This document shows, piece after piece, positions 53,301-61,562 of a stretch of DNA of 64,000 nt. The notes beneath the pieces are model-generated. The model saw only the letters and a program-made list of their open reading frames with translations. It was not told the origin of the DNA and made no database searches. Both the position numbers and the translations under genes were made by a program. Numbering within the stretch: the stretch's first letter is position 1; each line of letters starts with the position of its first letter. The stretch comes from Paenibacillus arenilitoris (GTDB lineage: Bacteria > Bacillota > Bacilli > Paenibacillales > Paenibacillaceae): the NCBI RefSeq assembly GCF_014705655.1, contig NZ_JACXIY010000024.1, forward strand, positions 1 through 64,000, given 5' to 3'.

Positions 53301-53546
53301 GTTTCCCGCCCAACAGGCCGCTATCGCGCCATATTGACGAAATCAGGTCTAAAAATTAGACCTGATTGCCCTAAAACCACCAATTTTCCGCAATCAGGTC
53401 TAAAATTTAGACCTGATGCCTTCGTTTCCCGCCCAACAGGCGTCTTCCGCACCATTATAACGAAATCAGGTCTAAAAAATAGACCTGATTGCCCTAAAAC
53501 CACCTATTTTCCGCAATCAGATCTAAAATTTAGACCTGCCGCCTCC
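53301..53546. repeat. Two tandem 123-bp repeats, each holding two palindromes
   Basis: Unit 1 starts at 53301 and unit 2 at 53424, each beginning GTTTCCCGCCCAACAGGC; a third start (GTTTCCC) appears at 53547. Each unit contains two nearly perfect palindromes built from TCAGGTCTAAA / TTTAGACCTGA arms (about 53340-53367, 53392-53416, 53464-53491, 53515-53538) separated by GCCCTAAAACCACC. Unit 2 differs from unit 1 at scattered positions. Both strands stay open in several frames because the palindromes lack stops in them, which produces spurious ORFs; no gene is called. Confidence 0.9.
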
Positions 53547-53573
53547 GTTTCCCATCAAACGGGGTTGAAGCCG

Positions 53574-54422
53574 TCAGCGGCCAGTATTTAAAGCAAACCT
53601 CTTCGCCAATTCCTCCTGCGTAAACGGCTTCTTCCTCCCCCAATGGACGACCCGGACCAGGTAAGGCGCCTTCGGGTCCTTCATATGGTAGAAGCCGGGA
53701 ATGCGCATGACCCTCTTCAGGTTCGTAATGAGCGGGTCGCCCCCGAACCTCGCCGCCAGCGCCTGCTGAAGGGGGACGAACTTCGCGAGGCTGCCGCCCT
53801 CGATCGCCCAATAAACGTGGAAGCCGTTGCCCGTCTCGACGATCATCGCGTCCTTGAAGCGGTCGCGGTACCGATTCAGAAACGCGGTCTTCAGCCGGCC
53901 CACCCTCGCCTTCGTCCGCCGGGCAACGATCCGGTACTTTCCTCGCTTCGACCGGGTGATCTCGACGGAGGCGAGCTTCTCCGCGCGATCCGCTCGCAGC
54001 CGCTCCGCTATCCGCTTCGCTTGCTCCATCGTGTCCGCCTCCGCGGCGATCTTATTCAGGTCCACGTCGATAAACTGCGCCCGGATGCCGTTGATTTCGC
54101 CGCTCTTCTCCTCCCTCCGGTTAATTTCCATGAATACCGCGTAACCTTTCGCGTTCGCGCTGAACACGTGCACCGGCTGGCCAGTGCCTGTAACGAGCTT
54201 CATTTGCGACACTTGCGGTTCGATCGCTCCGAGTTCCTTATTCAGGGCGAACGCCGGCTTGCGGGAGGCGGAATGGCTGCGGCCGCTTGCGCCAATGGCG
54301 TCGTGGACCAAAATAAAATGGAGCCGCTCGTTCTCCTTGCAGCCGAGCTTTCGGATGAAACGGTGCGCCTGCCGGGAGCTGCGGCGCAATAGGCCGGAAT
54401 AGCCGGGTGAATTCGGTTTCAT
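53574..54422 (-). CDS. RepB-like primase domain protein
   Basis: This 282-residue protein resembles the archaeo-eukaryotic-type primase family of plasmid and phage replication proteins (RepB_primase). Its motifs are IRAQFIDVDLNK (hhhDhD, about residues 107-118), IVETGNGFHVYWAIEGG (sxH motif, about 201-217) and NLKRVMRIPGFYHMKDP (about 240-256). The N-terminal 75 residues are less certain: another frame (start 54444) reads YETEFTRLFRP, so a frameshift near 54380 is possible. No replication partner (helicase or Rep) is nearby. It is an orphan next to palindromic repeats, perhaps a relic of a mobile element. Confidence 0.65.
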   Translation of the reverse strand: MKPNSPGYSGLLRRSSRQAHRFIRKLGCKENERLHFILVHDAIGASGRSHSASRKPAFALNKELGAIEPQVSQMKLVTGTGQPVHVFSANAKGYAVFMEINRREEKSGEINGIRAQFIDVDLNKIAAEADTMEQAKRIAERLRADRAEKLASVEITRSKRGKYRIVARRTKARVGRLKTAFLNRYRDRFKDAMIVETGNGFHVYWAIEGGSLAKFVPLQQALAARFGGDPLITNLKRVMRIPGFYHMKDPKAPYLVRVVHWGRKKPFTQEELAKRFALNTGR

Positions 54423-54812
54423 AGCTCACATCCACATCCTTCATATAGGCTTCTATACAAGCAATGATTTTGGCTTACACAAGCATATTCCGGCCCGGGG
54501 CGGCGAGTGTGAGCGGCGGAACCCATTTTTCGGCCCGAAAATACATGGAGCAGCCTCTCCAAAGCGATGGAGAAGCTGAAGCAGCCGCTTCGACTTCGCG
54601 CGCAACGGCTGTGCGGAATCGGCTGTGCGCCGATCCATGAATTTGCTGTTTCTTCCGCCCGGACGGGATGTTAGAATAGCAATACCTTGCCGGCCTCCCA
54701 GGGGAGGGCGGCGTGAGTCCCGCAGCGACAGGAGTCGGCGCGCGAAAATGTAAACGCTATCTTAGGCGCGGGTGCGGGCCGCCGGAACTTAACATGAAGG
54801 AGATGATCGGCG
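54423..54812. other. Intergenic with cre-like box before the second YesN gene
   Basis: TGTAAACGCTATCT (54749-54762) fits the cre pattern except at the end. A TTAGAAT-like -10 lies near 54672. GC-rich stem-loops (GCCGGCCTCCCAGGGGAGGGCGGC region, near 54690-54713) lie between. AAGGAG (54797-54802) serves the TTG start at 54813. Confidence 0.45.
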
Positions 54813-56369
54813 TTGAACCCTTATAAGGTCGTGATCGTCGACGACGAAATTTTGGCGATACGGCATTTGAAGCAGTTGATCGATTGGCAGGCGCATGGCT
54901 TCGAGGTTGCCGGCGAATCCGCCAATCCCGCCAAGGCGCTGGAGCTATGCCATAAGCTGAAGCCGGATCTCGTGTTCGTCGACATCCGGATGCCCGTCAT
55001 GAACGGGCTGGATTTCACCCGAAGGCTGCTCGAAGCGGGCTTTCCGGTCAAGGTCGTCCTGTTGACGTCCTACAAGGAATTCGAATACGCGCGCGAGGCG
55101 GTGAAGCTTGGCGTCGTTAACTATATGCTGAAGCATGACGTGCAGGCGGAGAGCCTGACCGAGGAGCTGGACCGGATCAGGCAGGAGCTTGAGCATGAGC
55201 GGCAGCGCGAAGGGATGATCCGGCGCCAGCTGTTAGCCGATATGCTCGCCGGTCGCGTCCCGGCCGATCATCAGATCGAGCGGCTGACGCAGTTCGCGAA
55301 GAGCCTCGGCGACGAGCTGCTTCTGCTGCTTCTGAAGGAGGATCGGCCCTTTCCCGTGCTGCCGATCATGGAGGAGGCGGGAGGATCGGCTCCGGCGAAG
55401 CTGCGGCTGCTCCCTCTGCCTCATCCGACCGTTGCGGCGGTGGAACTAATGCCGCTTAAGGCGGGAGAGTTCGCCGTCTTGCTGGCCGTGAAGCGAATGC
55501 CGAGCCGGCGGGAGCTGAGGGAGGGGCTGACCGGGGCATGCCGGTCCATTCAAGGAAATTTCGAGACGCAAAACGGCAAGACCGCGTCGATCGTTCTCTC
55601 CCGCCCTTTCGCCCGGCTGACGGAGCTGGGCGACGCGTTCGAGGAGCTGGAGCGGCTGCGGCGAAGGATGCCGCGGACGGGGCGGAGTCAAATCCGGTTT
55701 TCCGATGAGACGCTCCCCCCGCGCGAGGAGCCGGAACCGATTCCCGCCGCCCTGCTGGATGCAGCCGCATCCAGCCTGGAAGGCGGCGATCCCGCGTCGG
55801 TAAGCGCCACGATGGAAAGCTTGTTCCTGCATGCCGCCGGCGATGAAGCGCTGACGGCCGTTTGCCGCGAGCTCCTTCGCGTATTGGACAAATTCAGGGC
55901 GAGCCACGGCCTGGCCGCGACGGACAAGCTGATGGCCGATGGCCGGATCGATCCGGCTTGCTGGTACCGGCTTGCCGACATCCGCGACTGGTTCGCCGCG
56001 ATGTACCGCGAGGCGCGGGAGGAGGCGGAGCGTCATTCCACCGCCCGCTATTCGAAGAAGATTCGTCAAGCGCTTGCGTTTATTCACGACCATTATTCGG
56101 ACGAATTGACGACCGAAAGCATCGCCGGGAAGCTCGGGATCAGCGGCGACCATCTGAGGCATCTCTTCAAGGAAGAGACCGGCCGGACGCTCCTCGACTA
56201 CGTGACGGAGGTGCGAATGAAGAAGGCGGGCGAGTTGCTCCTGGCGGGAAGGCACAAAATTTACGAAATCGCCGAAATGGTCGGCTACGGCAGCAGCCAA
56301 TATTTCAGCCAGGTGTTTCGCAAAAAAATGGGCGTCAATCCGCTCGATTACGTCGAAGGGCGGGGGTAA
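54813..56369 (+). CDS. YesN-type response regulator (second sugar module)
   Basis: This 518-residue protein has a receiver domain (VVIVDDEILAIRHLK; phospho-acceptor Asp57 in VFVDIRMPVMNG; the conserved Lys position lies in YMLKHDV, where the usual KP is KH), a linker and C-terminal AraC helix-turn-helix motifs (TTESIAGKLGISGDHLRHLF, IYEIAEMVGYGSSQYFSQVF). TTG 54813 follows AAGGAG at about 10 bp. It pairs with the YesM at 56376, six bases downstream, and should activate the transport operon at 58242. Confidence 0.95.
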   Translation: MNPYKVVIVDDEILAIRHLKQLIDWQAHGFEVAGESANPAKALELCHKLKPDLVFVDIRMPVMNGLDFTRRLLEAGFPVKVVLLTSYKEFEYAREAVKLGVVNYMLKHDVQAESLTEELDRIRQELEHERQREGMIRRQLLADMLAGRVPADHQIERLTQFAKSLGDELLLLLLKEDRPFPVLPIMEEAGGSAPAKLRLLPLPHPTVAAVELMPLKAGEFAVLLAVKRMPSRRELREGLTGACRSIQGNFETQNGKTASIVLSRPFARLTELGDAFEELERLRRRMPRTGRSQIRFSDETLPPREEPEPIPAALLDAAASSLEGGDPASVSATMESLFLHAAGDEALTAVCRELLRVLDKFRASHGLAATDKLMADGRIDPACWYRLADIRDWFAAMYREAREEAERHSTARYSKKIRQALAFIHDHYSDELTTESIAGKLGISGDHLRHLFKEETGRTLLDYVTEVRMKKAGELLLAGRHKIYEIAEMVGYGSSQYFSQVFRKKMGVNPLDYVEGRG

Positions 56370-56375
56370 GCGGCG

Positions 56376-58157
56376 ATGCGGATGAAAATAAGGACGAAAA
56401 TCGTGGCCAGCACGGCGCTGGTCGTCTCGCTGTCGCTGCTGTTAAGCGGCTTGTTCACGTACCAATACGTCATCGGCATCATCCGGGAGCAGTCGGTCAA
56501 GGACAGCCGGACGAAGCTGGAGCAAATCTCGTCCCAAATCCAGAAAATGCAGGAGCAGGTTGCGAAGACGGCCGAGTACGTCATTACGGACACGGAGCTG
56601 AACGAATCGCTGCTCGAGGCGCCGGGCATGAGCCTGGAGCAGGAATATTTCAAGAAGGTCGCCATCCAGGAGAAGCTGCAGCGGTTCATCGCGCTCAATT
56701 CGACCGTCACGAACGTGCTGATCGTGCGCGGGGACGGCGAATTTTTTTCCGCCTTTTCCGGCTATGACGACTATTACAAGCAGTATTTGAGCCAGCCATG
56801 GTTCACCGGGTTGCAGGAGAAGCGGGTCCAGAAGGGCTTCTCGGTGCCCCATGATTCGTTTCACTTGAGCAAAATGCAAACCGGAATCAGCTACGTCGTC
56901 AATTACCGCAACGAGCTGAGCCTGACGTCGCCCCATTACACGCTCGTGCTCGACATTTATTATCCGGAGCTGAAGAACGTGTTTAACGACAGCCGCGGCG
57001 ATTTCGAGCAGATTCGGCTGCTGAATCAGGACGGGGCGCCGATCGTCAGCAGCCCAGAGAGAACGGCGGCCGACCATACGGTGCTCATTCAAGGCGGCCT
57101 CGCCGACCCGGAACGGCCGTACGCCGAGAATGACGACTATATCGTCATCACGAACCGCTCCATGAAGGAAGGCTGGAAACAGGCGGCAATCATCTCGAAG
57201 GAGAAGCTGTTTCACAAAATCAACAAGATTCTCGTTTATTACATTTGGATCATTATTTCGAGCCTTGTCTTCACCCTGATCCTTATTCTTCCGGTTATTT
57301 TCAACATTACGAAGCCGATATCCCGGCTGGTGAGCGCCATGAAGCGCGTGTCGGTAGGGGATTTCAATACGAGCATCGCGATCCGCAGCGGCGACGAGCT
57401 CGAAATATTGGGCGGGGGGTTTAACCGAATGGTGTCGGAGATCAAGGCGCATATGGCGGCCTCGCTGCAGAACGAGGAAACGAAGCAAAGGATGCAGATC
57501 GAGCTGCTGCTGTCGCAGATCAATCCGCATTTTATTTACAACACGTTAAATACGCTTATATACCTCTCCCACGCCGAACGGAGCCGCGATGCCGCGAAGA
57601 TCGCACTGGCGCTGATCGGCATTTTGCAGGATTCGATGAAGGTCGGGGACGGCTTCTCCACCGTAAGCGAGGAGCGGAGCATCGTGGAGAGGTACGTGGA
57701 CATCCAGCAATTCCGTTACCCGGACAGGTTCGCCGTCGAATGGGACATCGAAGAGGAGGCGCGGGACGCGGTCATTCCGAAGATGGTCATCCAGCCGCTG
57801 GTGGAGAACGCCCTGTTCCACGGCATATGTCCGATGGACGGGCAGGGCACGATCCGCATACGAACCGTCCTGGAGGGCGAGACGCTGACCGTCTCGGTCG
57901 AGGACGACGGGGTCGGAATGGACGAAGCGACCTGGCGGCTTAAGCTTCGCAGCCCCGAAGCGGCGGGAACGAGCAATCAGACGAGAGGCATCGGCCTGCG
58001 AAATATTAAAGAGCGCATCCGTTTCCTGTACGGCCCGGCCTTCGGCCTGAGCGTGGAGAGCGAGCCCGGCGTCGGCACGAGAGTCGTCCTGAAGCTCCCG
58101 TTCAGGCAATGGCGGCAGGCGGCGGGAGGAGCGATCCCCGGATTCGATACAAAATAG
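56376..58157 (+). CDS. YesM-type sensor histidine kinase (second sugar module)
   Basis: This 593-residue kinase has membrane segment 1 (IVASTALVVSLSLLLSGLFT, near residue 9-28), an extracytoplasmic sensor domain to about 285, membrane segment 2 (ILVYYIWIIISSLVFTLILI), HAMP, H-box INPHFIYNTLNTLIYL (near 385) and HATPase with N-box IQPLVENALFHGI and G-box VEDDGVGM. It differs from the first module's YesM in its sensor domain, so it probably senses another sugar. Its start lies 6 bp after yesN. Confidence 0.94.
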   Translation: MRMKIRTKIVASTALVVSLSLLLSGLFTYQYVIGIIREQSVKDSRTKLEQISSQIQKMQEQVAKTAEYVITDTELNESLLEAPGMSLEQEYFKKVAIQEKLQRFIALNSTVTNVLIVRGDGEFFSAFSGYDDYYKQYLSQPWFTGLQEKRVQKGFSVPHDSFHLSKMQTGISYVVNYRNELSLTSPHYTLVLDIYYPELKNVFNDSRGDFEQIRLLNQDGAPIVSSPERTAADHTVLIQGGLADPERPYAENDDYIVITNRSMKEGWKQAAIISKEKLFHKINKILVYYIWIIISSLVFTLILILPVIFNITKPISRLVSAMKRVSVGDFNTSIAIRSGDELEILGGGFNRMVSEIKAHMAASLQNEETKQRMQIELLLSQINPHFIYNTLNTLIYLSHAERSRDAAKIALALIGILQDSMKVGDGFSTVSEERSIVERYVDIQQFRYPDRFAVEWDIEEEARDAVIPKMVIQPLVENALFHGICPMDGQGTIRIRTVLEGETLTVSVEDDGVGMDEATWRLKLRSPEAAGTSNQTRGIGLRNIKERIRFLYGPAFGLSVESEPGVGTRVVLKLPFRQWRQAAGGAIPGFDTK

Positions 58158-58203
58158 CCGTTTTGCATCGTTCAAGGAGAGCCGCCGCGCTGTTAAGATG
58201 GGA

Positions 58204-58219
58204 TTGCAAGCGCTTACCA
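58204..58219 (+). promoter_or_regulatory. cre-like box before the second binding-protein gene
   Basis: TTGCAAGCGCTTACCA fits the CcpA cre consensus. It lies 23 bp before the ATG and overlaps or follows the promoter. Confidence 0.65.
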
Positions 58220-58241
58220 ATTAAGGGATGGAGGGGTTCAC

Positions 58242-59621
58242 ATGAGCTTTGGGAAAGGAAAAAGCCGGTCTTCCGCGCTTCTGCTGTTCATCCTGTTCGC
58301 CATGCTTCTTGCAGGCTGCGGCGCCGGCCCGGCGGGCAGCAACACCGATTCGCAGCCGTCGCCGGCAGGCACGGACGCAGGGACGGCCGAAGGAGACGGC
58401 GCCAAGGATCCGAAGCAAATCTCGGCCACGATCAAGGTGTGGGACTGGGACGAGGCGTTCCACGAAACGATGATACCCGAATTCAATAAGCTGTACCCGA
58501 ACATTAAAGTGGAATATACCGTCGTGAGCAATACCGATTATTTGCAGAAGCTGCAGAGCGGGATCGTATCCGGCTCGGATATCCCGGACGTCATTATGGG
58601 AGAGGTCGGCTACCGCGGCAAGCTGTTCGATCTGGATATTCTGGACGATTTGGAGGGCGCGCCGTACAACTTCCAGAGAGAGCAAATGCTCGATTACGTC
58701 GTGCCGCTGATGACGAACTCGGAGGACAAATTGGTCGGGATCGAGCAGCAGATCGCGGTAGCGGGCCTTGCCTATAGAAGGGATCTGGCCAAGGAATATT
58801 TGGGGACGGATAACCCGGACGAGATCGAGGGCATGATCAAGGATTGGGATGCCTTCACGGCCAAAGGAATCGAGATCAAGGAGAAGAGCGGCGGCAAGGT
58901 GCTGATGCTCCCCGGCCTGCTCGACGCTTACTTCGTTCTTAACGGGCAGAGGGGGATGGAATACATCAAAGGGGAAGACATCGACCTGACGGGCAAAATG
59001 AAACCGACGCTGGACCGGCTGTTCGATATGAGGGATAAGGGCATCATCGGCAAATTGGAGAACGGCTCCCCTTCATGGGCGGCTTCCTTCGCAAGCGGCG
59101 ATTACCTCTTCTATCCGTCCGCGACCTGGAGCCCGAAGTGGCAGGTGGCCGCGAACGACAAAGACGGCTCGGGCCGCTGGGGGCTCGTGGCCGCTCCGGA
59201 AGGCAGCTTCACGCTGGGCGGCACGTCGGTGAGCGTCTATAAGGACAGCAAGGTGAAGGAAGCGGCATGGGCGTACATGAACTTCTGCTACTTGTCCGAC
59301 GAAGGCACGAAGATCGCCGCGGAGAAATTCGGCTTCCTGCCGGGCGTGAAGTCGTTCTACGAGAATAATCGGGAGCTTATCGACAAAGGCTCGGAGTTCG
59401 ACGCGTTTTTCGGCGGACAGAACCTGTCGAAGTATTTCGTCGAGAAGGTGGTGCCGGGCGTCAGCGGACAGCCGCAGACGAAGTATGAGGCGATCGTCAC
59501 GCAAGCCTTCAAGACGCTCTATCCGCTGTGGACCAAGGACGCGTCGATCGACGCCAATACGGCCATGAGCAAATATATCGACGAAGTGAAGAGCAAAGCG
59601 CGCGACGCGAACGTGAAGTAA
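58242..59621 (+). CDS. Sugar ABC transporter substrate-binding lipoprotein (second module)
   Basis: This 459-residue lipoprotein has a lipobox (AMLLAGCGAG, Cys near residue 26), a Gly/Ser/Ala/Asp linker and a family 1 extracellular solute-binding fold (TIKVWDWDEAFHETMIPEFN, GIEQQIAVAGLAYRRDLAK cut to AGLAYRRDL, WAASFASGDYLFYPS). It differs from the first module's protein in length and sequence. ATG follows GGATGGAGGGG. Its ligand is unknown; no glycosidase follows in this operon. Confidence 0.93.
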   Translation: MSFGKGKSRSSALLLFILFAMLLAGCGAGPAGSNTDSQPSPAGTDAGTAEGDGAKDPKQISATIKVWDWDEAFHETMIPEFNKLYPNIKVEYTVVSNTDYLQKLQSGIVSGSDIPDVIMGEVGYRGKLFDLDILDDLEGAPYNFQREQMLDYVVPLMTNSEDKLVGIEQQIAVAGLAYRRDLAKEYLGTDNPDEIEGMIKDWDAFTAKGIEIKEKSGGKVLMLPGLLDAYFVLNGQRGMEYIKGEDIDLTGKMKPTLDRLFDMRDKGIIGKLENGSPSWAASFASGDYLFYPSATWSPKWQVAANDKDGSGRWGLVAAPEGSFTLGGTSVSVYKDSKVKEAAWAYMNFCYLSDEGTKIAAEKFGFLPGVKSFYENNRELIDKGSEFDAFFGGQNLSKYFVEKVVPGVSGQPQTKYEAIVTQAFKTLYPLWTKDASIDANTAMSKYIDEVKSKARDANVK

Positions 59622-59634
59622 GAGGAGGCCCGCC

Positions 59635-60537
59635 ATGAAAGCGATCAACAAATGGCCGTACTTCTTCGCCCTGCCCTTCGTGCTGACGTATTTGGCCTTT
59701 CACCTGTATCCGACGATGTATTCGCTTGTCCTTAGCTTCTACGAGTGGAACGGAATAGGGGACAAAGCGTTCGTAGGGCTCCAAAATTACGTCAGGCTGC
59801 TCACGGACGATCCGCTCTTCTTCAAATCGCTCTACAACACGTTCGTCATTATGATCATGTCCATTCCGGCGACTCTCCTTCTGGGCGTCACCGTGGCTTA
59901 TTTGACCTTCAACGCGGCGAAGGGCAGGCTGCTGCTGCAGACGGTCAACTTTCTGCCCTATATCACGACTCCGGTCGCGATCGGCTTTATCTTCTCCTTC
60001 ATGTTCGATTGGCAGACCGGCTTCGTGAACGAAATGTTCATCCGGCTGGGCTTGCTGGACGAAGGCGTCTATTGGCTGCAGGAGCCGTGGTCGGCCAAGG
60101 CCGTCATCGCGCTCATGATTATGTGGAAGCACTTAGGCTACTTTATGATTATTTATTTGGCGGGGATGACGGCGATTTCGCAGGACATTTACGAGGCGGC
60201 CAAAATCGACGGCGCCGGGCCCCTGCAGCTGTTCGCCAAGATCACCGTTCCGCTGCTGCGGAATATTACCGTATTTCTGGTCGTGACTTCAATCATCAGC
60301 GGGCTGCAGCTGTTCGACGAGCCGAAGCTGCTGTACGGAGGCTGGTCCGGCTCGACCCAAATCGGCGGCCCCGACAATGCCGCGCTCACCGTCATCTGGA
60401 AATTCGTCGACGAATCGTTCATCTCGAATTCCAACTTCGGCTACAGCGCCGCCATCGCCTACTTGCTGTTCGTCATCATCATCCTGTTCTCGATCGTGAG
60501 CTACCGGCTGACCGCCGGGAAGGAGGAGAGCCGATGA
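59635..60537 (+). CDS. ABC sugar permease (MalF/UgpA type)
   Basis: This 300-residue permease has six membrane segments and the EAA loop IYEAAKIDGAGPLQLFAKITVP, cut to YEAAKIDGAGPLQLFAKI (near residues 184-201). It opens FFALPFVLTYLAFHLYPTMYSL. RBS GAGGAGG lies before ATG 59635. It overlaps the next permease in ATGA, so the pair is translated together. No ATPase gene is in the operon. Confidence 0.94.
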   Translation: MKAINKWPYFFALPFVLTYLAFHLYPTMYSLVLSFYEWNGIGDKAFVGLQNYVRLLTDDPLFFKSLYNTFVIMIMSIPATLLLGVTVAYLTFNAAKGRLLLQTVNFLPYITTPVAIGFIFSFMFDWQTGFVNEMFIRLGLLDEGVYWLQEPWSAKAVIALMIMWKHLGYFMIIYLAGMTAISQDIYEAAKIDGAGPLQLFAKITVPLLRNITVFLVVTSIISGLQLFDEPKLLYGGWSGSTQIGGPDNAALTVIWKFVDESFISNSNFGYSAAIAYLLFVIIILFSIVSYRLTAGKEESR

Positions 60538-61337
60538 GACGCCTGTCTTATGCGTTCCTGGCGCTGATCTCCGTCGTATCGCTGCTGCCGTTTTACTTGA
60601 TGATGACGATGTCGACTTATTACACCGAGGACTTATTCAAAGGGCTTCCGCTCTGGCCGAGCGATTTCTTGCGGGAAAACCTGGCGACCGTGTTTCGATC
60701 GAACTTCGCGCAGGTGTACCTGAACAGCCTGACGGTGTCCGTGGCGGCCGTCGCAAGCTGCTTGCTCATCAGCGCCATGATCGGCTATGCGATCGCGAAG
60801 TTTCGGTTCCGGCTGCGAAGCGCGCTTCACTTCTTTATGATGATTACGATGATGGTCCCGACGCAGGTCGGGCTGATCGGGTACGTCATCGAGATGAAGG
60901 CGCTCGGGATGGGCAATACGCTGCTGCCCGTCATTCTCATATGGACGGCGTTTCCGTTCGGCGCGTTTTTCATGACCCAGTTCATCAAGGACACCGTGTC
61001 GCAAGAGCTGCTCGAATCCGCAAGGCTCGACGGCTGCTCGGAGCCCGGCATCTTCTTCCGGGTCGTGCTCCCGCTCGTTAAGCCGGGCTTGTCGACGCTT
61101 GCGATGCTCGTCTTCCTGTGGTCGTGGAACAGCTACCTGCTGCCGCTCGTCGTGATCAACAACCAGAAGTGGTATACGCTGCCGCTCTTCATCTCGAATC
61201 TGGGCATCGTCCACCGGACCGATTACGCGGCCATGATGACCGCCCTGTGCATGGCGGTCGTCCCGCTGCTCGTCATCTTCATCCTCGCTTCGAAGACGTT
61301 CATTAAAGGCATAACGGCCGGTTCCGTGAAAGGGTGA
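60534..61337 (+). CDS. ABC sugar permease (MalG/UgpE type)
   Basis: This 267-residue permease has six membrane segments and the EAA loop LLESARLDGCSEPGIFFRVVLP, cut to ESARLDGCSEPGIFFRVV (near residues 160-177), and ends FIKGITAGSVKG. ATG 60534 overlaps the upstream stop (ATGA). The operon ends here, and its terminator is split by the IS element that follows. Confidence 0.94.
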   Translation: MRRLSYAFLALISVVSLLPFYLMMTMSTYYTEDLFKGLPLWPSDFLRENLATVFRSNFAQVYLNSLTVSVAAVASCLLISAMIGYAIAKFRFRLRSALHFFMMITMMVPTQVGLIGYVIEMKALGMGNTLLPVILIWTAFPFGAFFMTQFIKDTVSQELLESARLDGCSEPGIFFRVVLPLVKPGLSTLAMLVFLWSWNSYLLPLVVINNQKWYTLPLFISNLGIVHRTDYAAMMTALCMAVVPLLVIFILASKTFIKGITAGSVKG

Positions 61338-61395
61338 CGCGTTGCGGCGCCAGCGGATCGCAAGCGGCCGTTAACCGTAAGCAGGACAAGGAGCA

Positions 61396-61405
61396 TCTTG
61401 ACGGG
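61396..61405. repeat. Target-site duplication, left copy
   Basis: TCTTGACGGG. The same 10 bases are at 63054-63063 on the other side of the IS. A length of 10 fits the IS231 group of the IS4 family (10-12 bp). Confidence 0.9.
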
Positions 61406-61441
61406 CAATGTCATTAAGTTAAGGTGTTGGCGCAACATCAC

Positions 61442-61481
61442 AAAAAGAGCAGGTTATCGAAAGATAGCCCGCTCTTTTTTT
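61442..61481 (+). terminator. Hairpin inside the IS left end
   Basis: AAAAAGAGCAGG-TTATCgaaaGATA-GCCCGCTCTTTTTTT forms a long imperfect stem with a T-run. It would stop transcription entering from the upstream operon before the transposase start. Confidence 0.75.
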
Positions 61482-61562
61482 GTGCGAAAAAGAGAAAAAA
61501 GGACTTGACATGTAAGTGAAAGTGTGTGGCGAAGCCCCTTGAAAAACGAGGAGGTTTTGCCA

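Noticed and set aside
53301-53591. CRISPR array
   Set aside because: The repeats are palindromic units with 123-bp period, only two copies and no equal unique spacers. No cas gene is seen.
53321-53591. Small proteins on both strands with repeated SGLKFRPD-like text
   Set aside because: The text comes from palindromes that lack stop codons. There is no start signal, and both strands read similarly.
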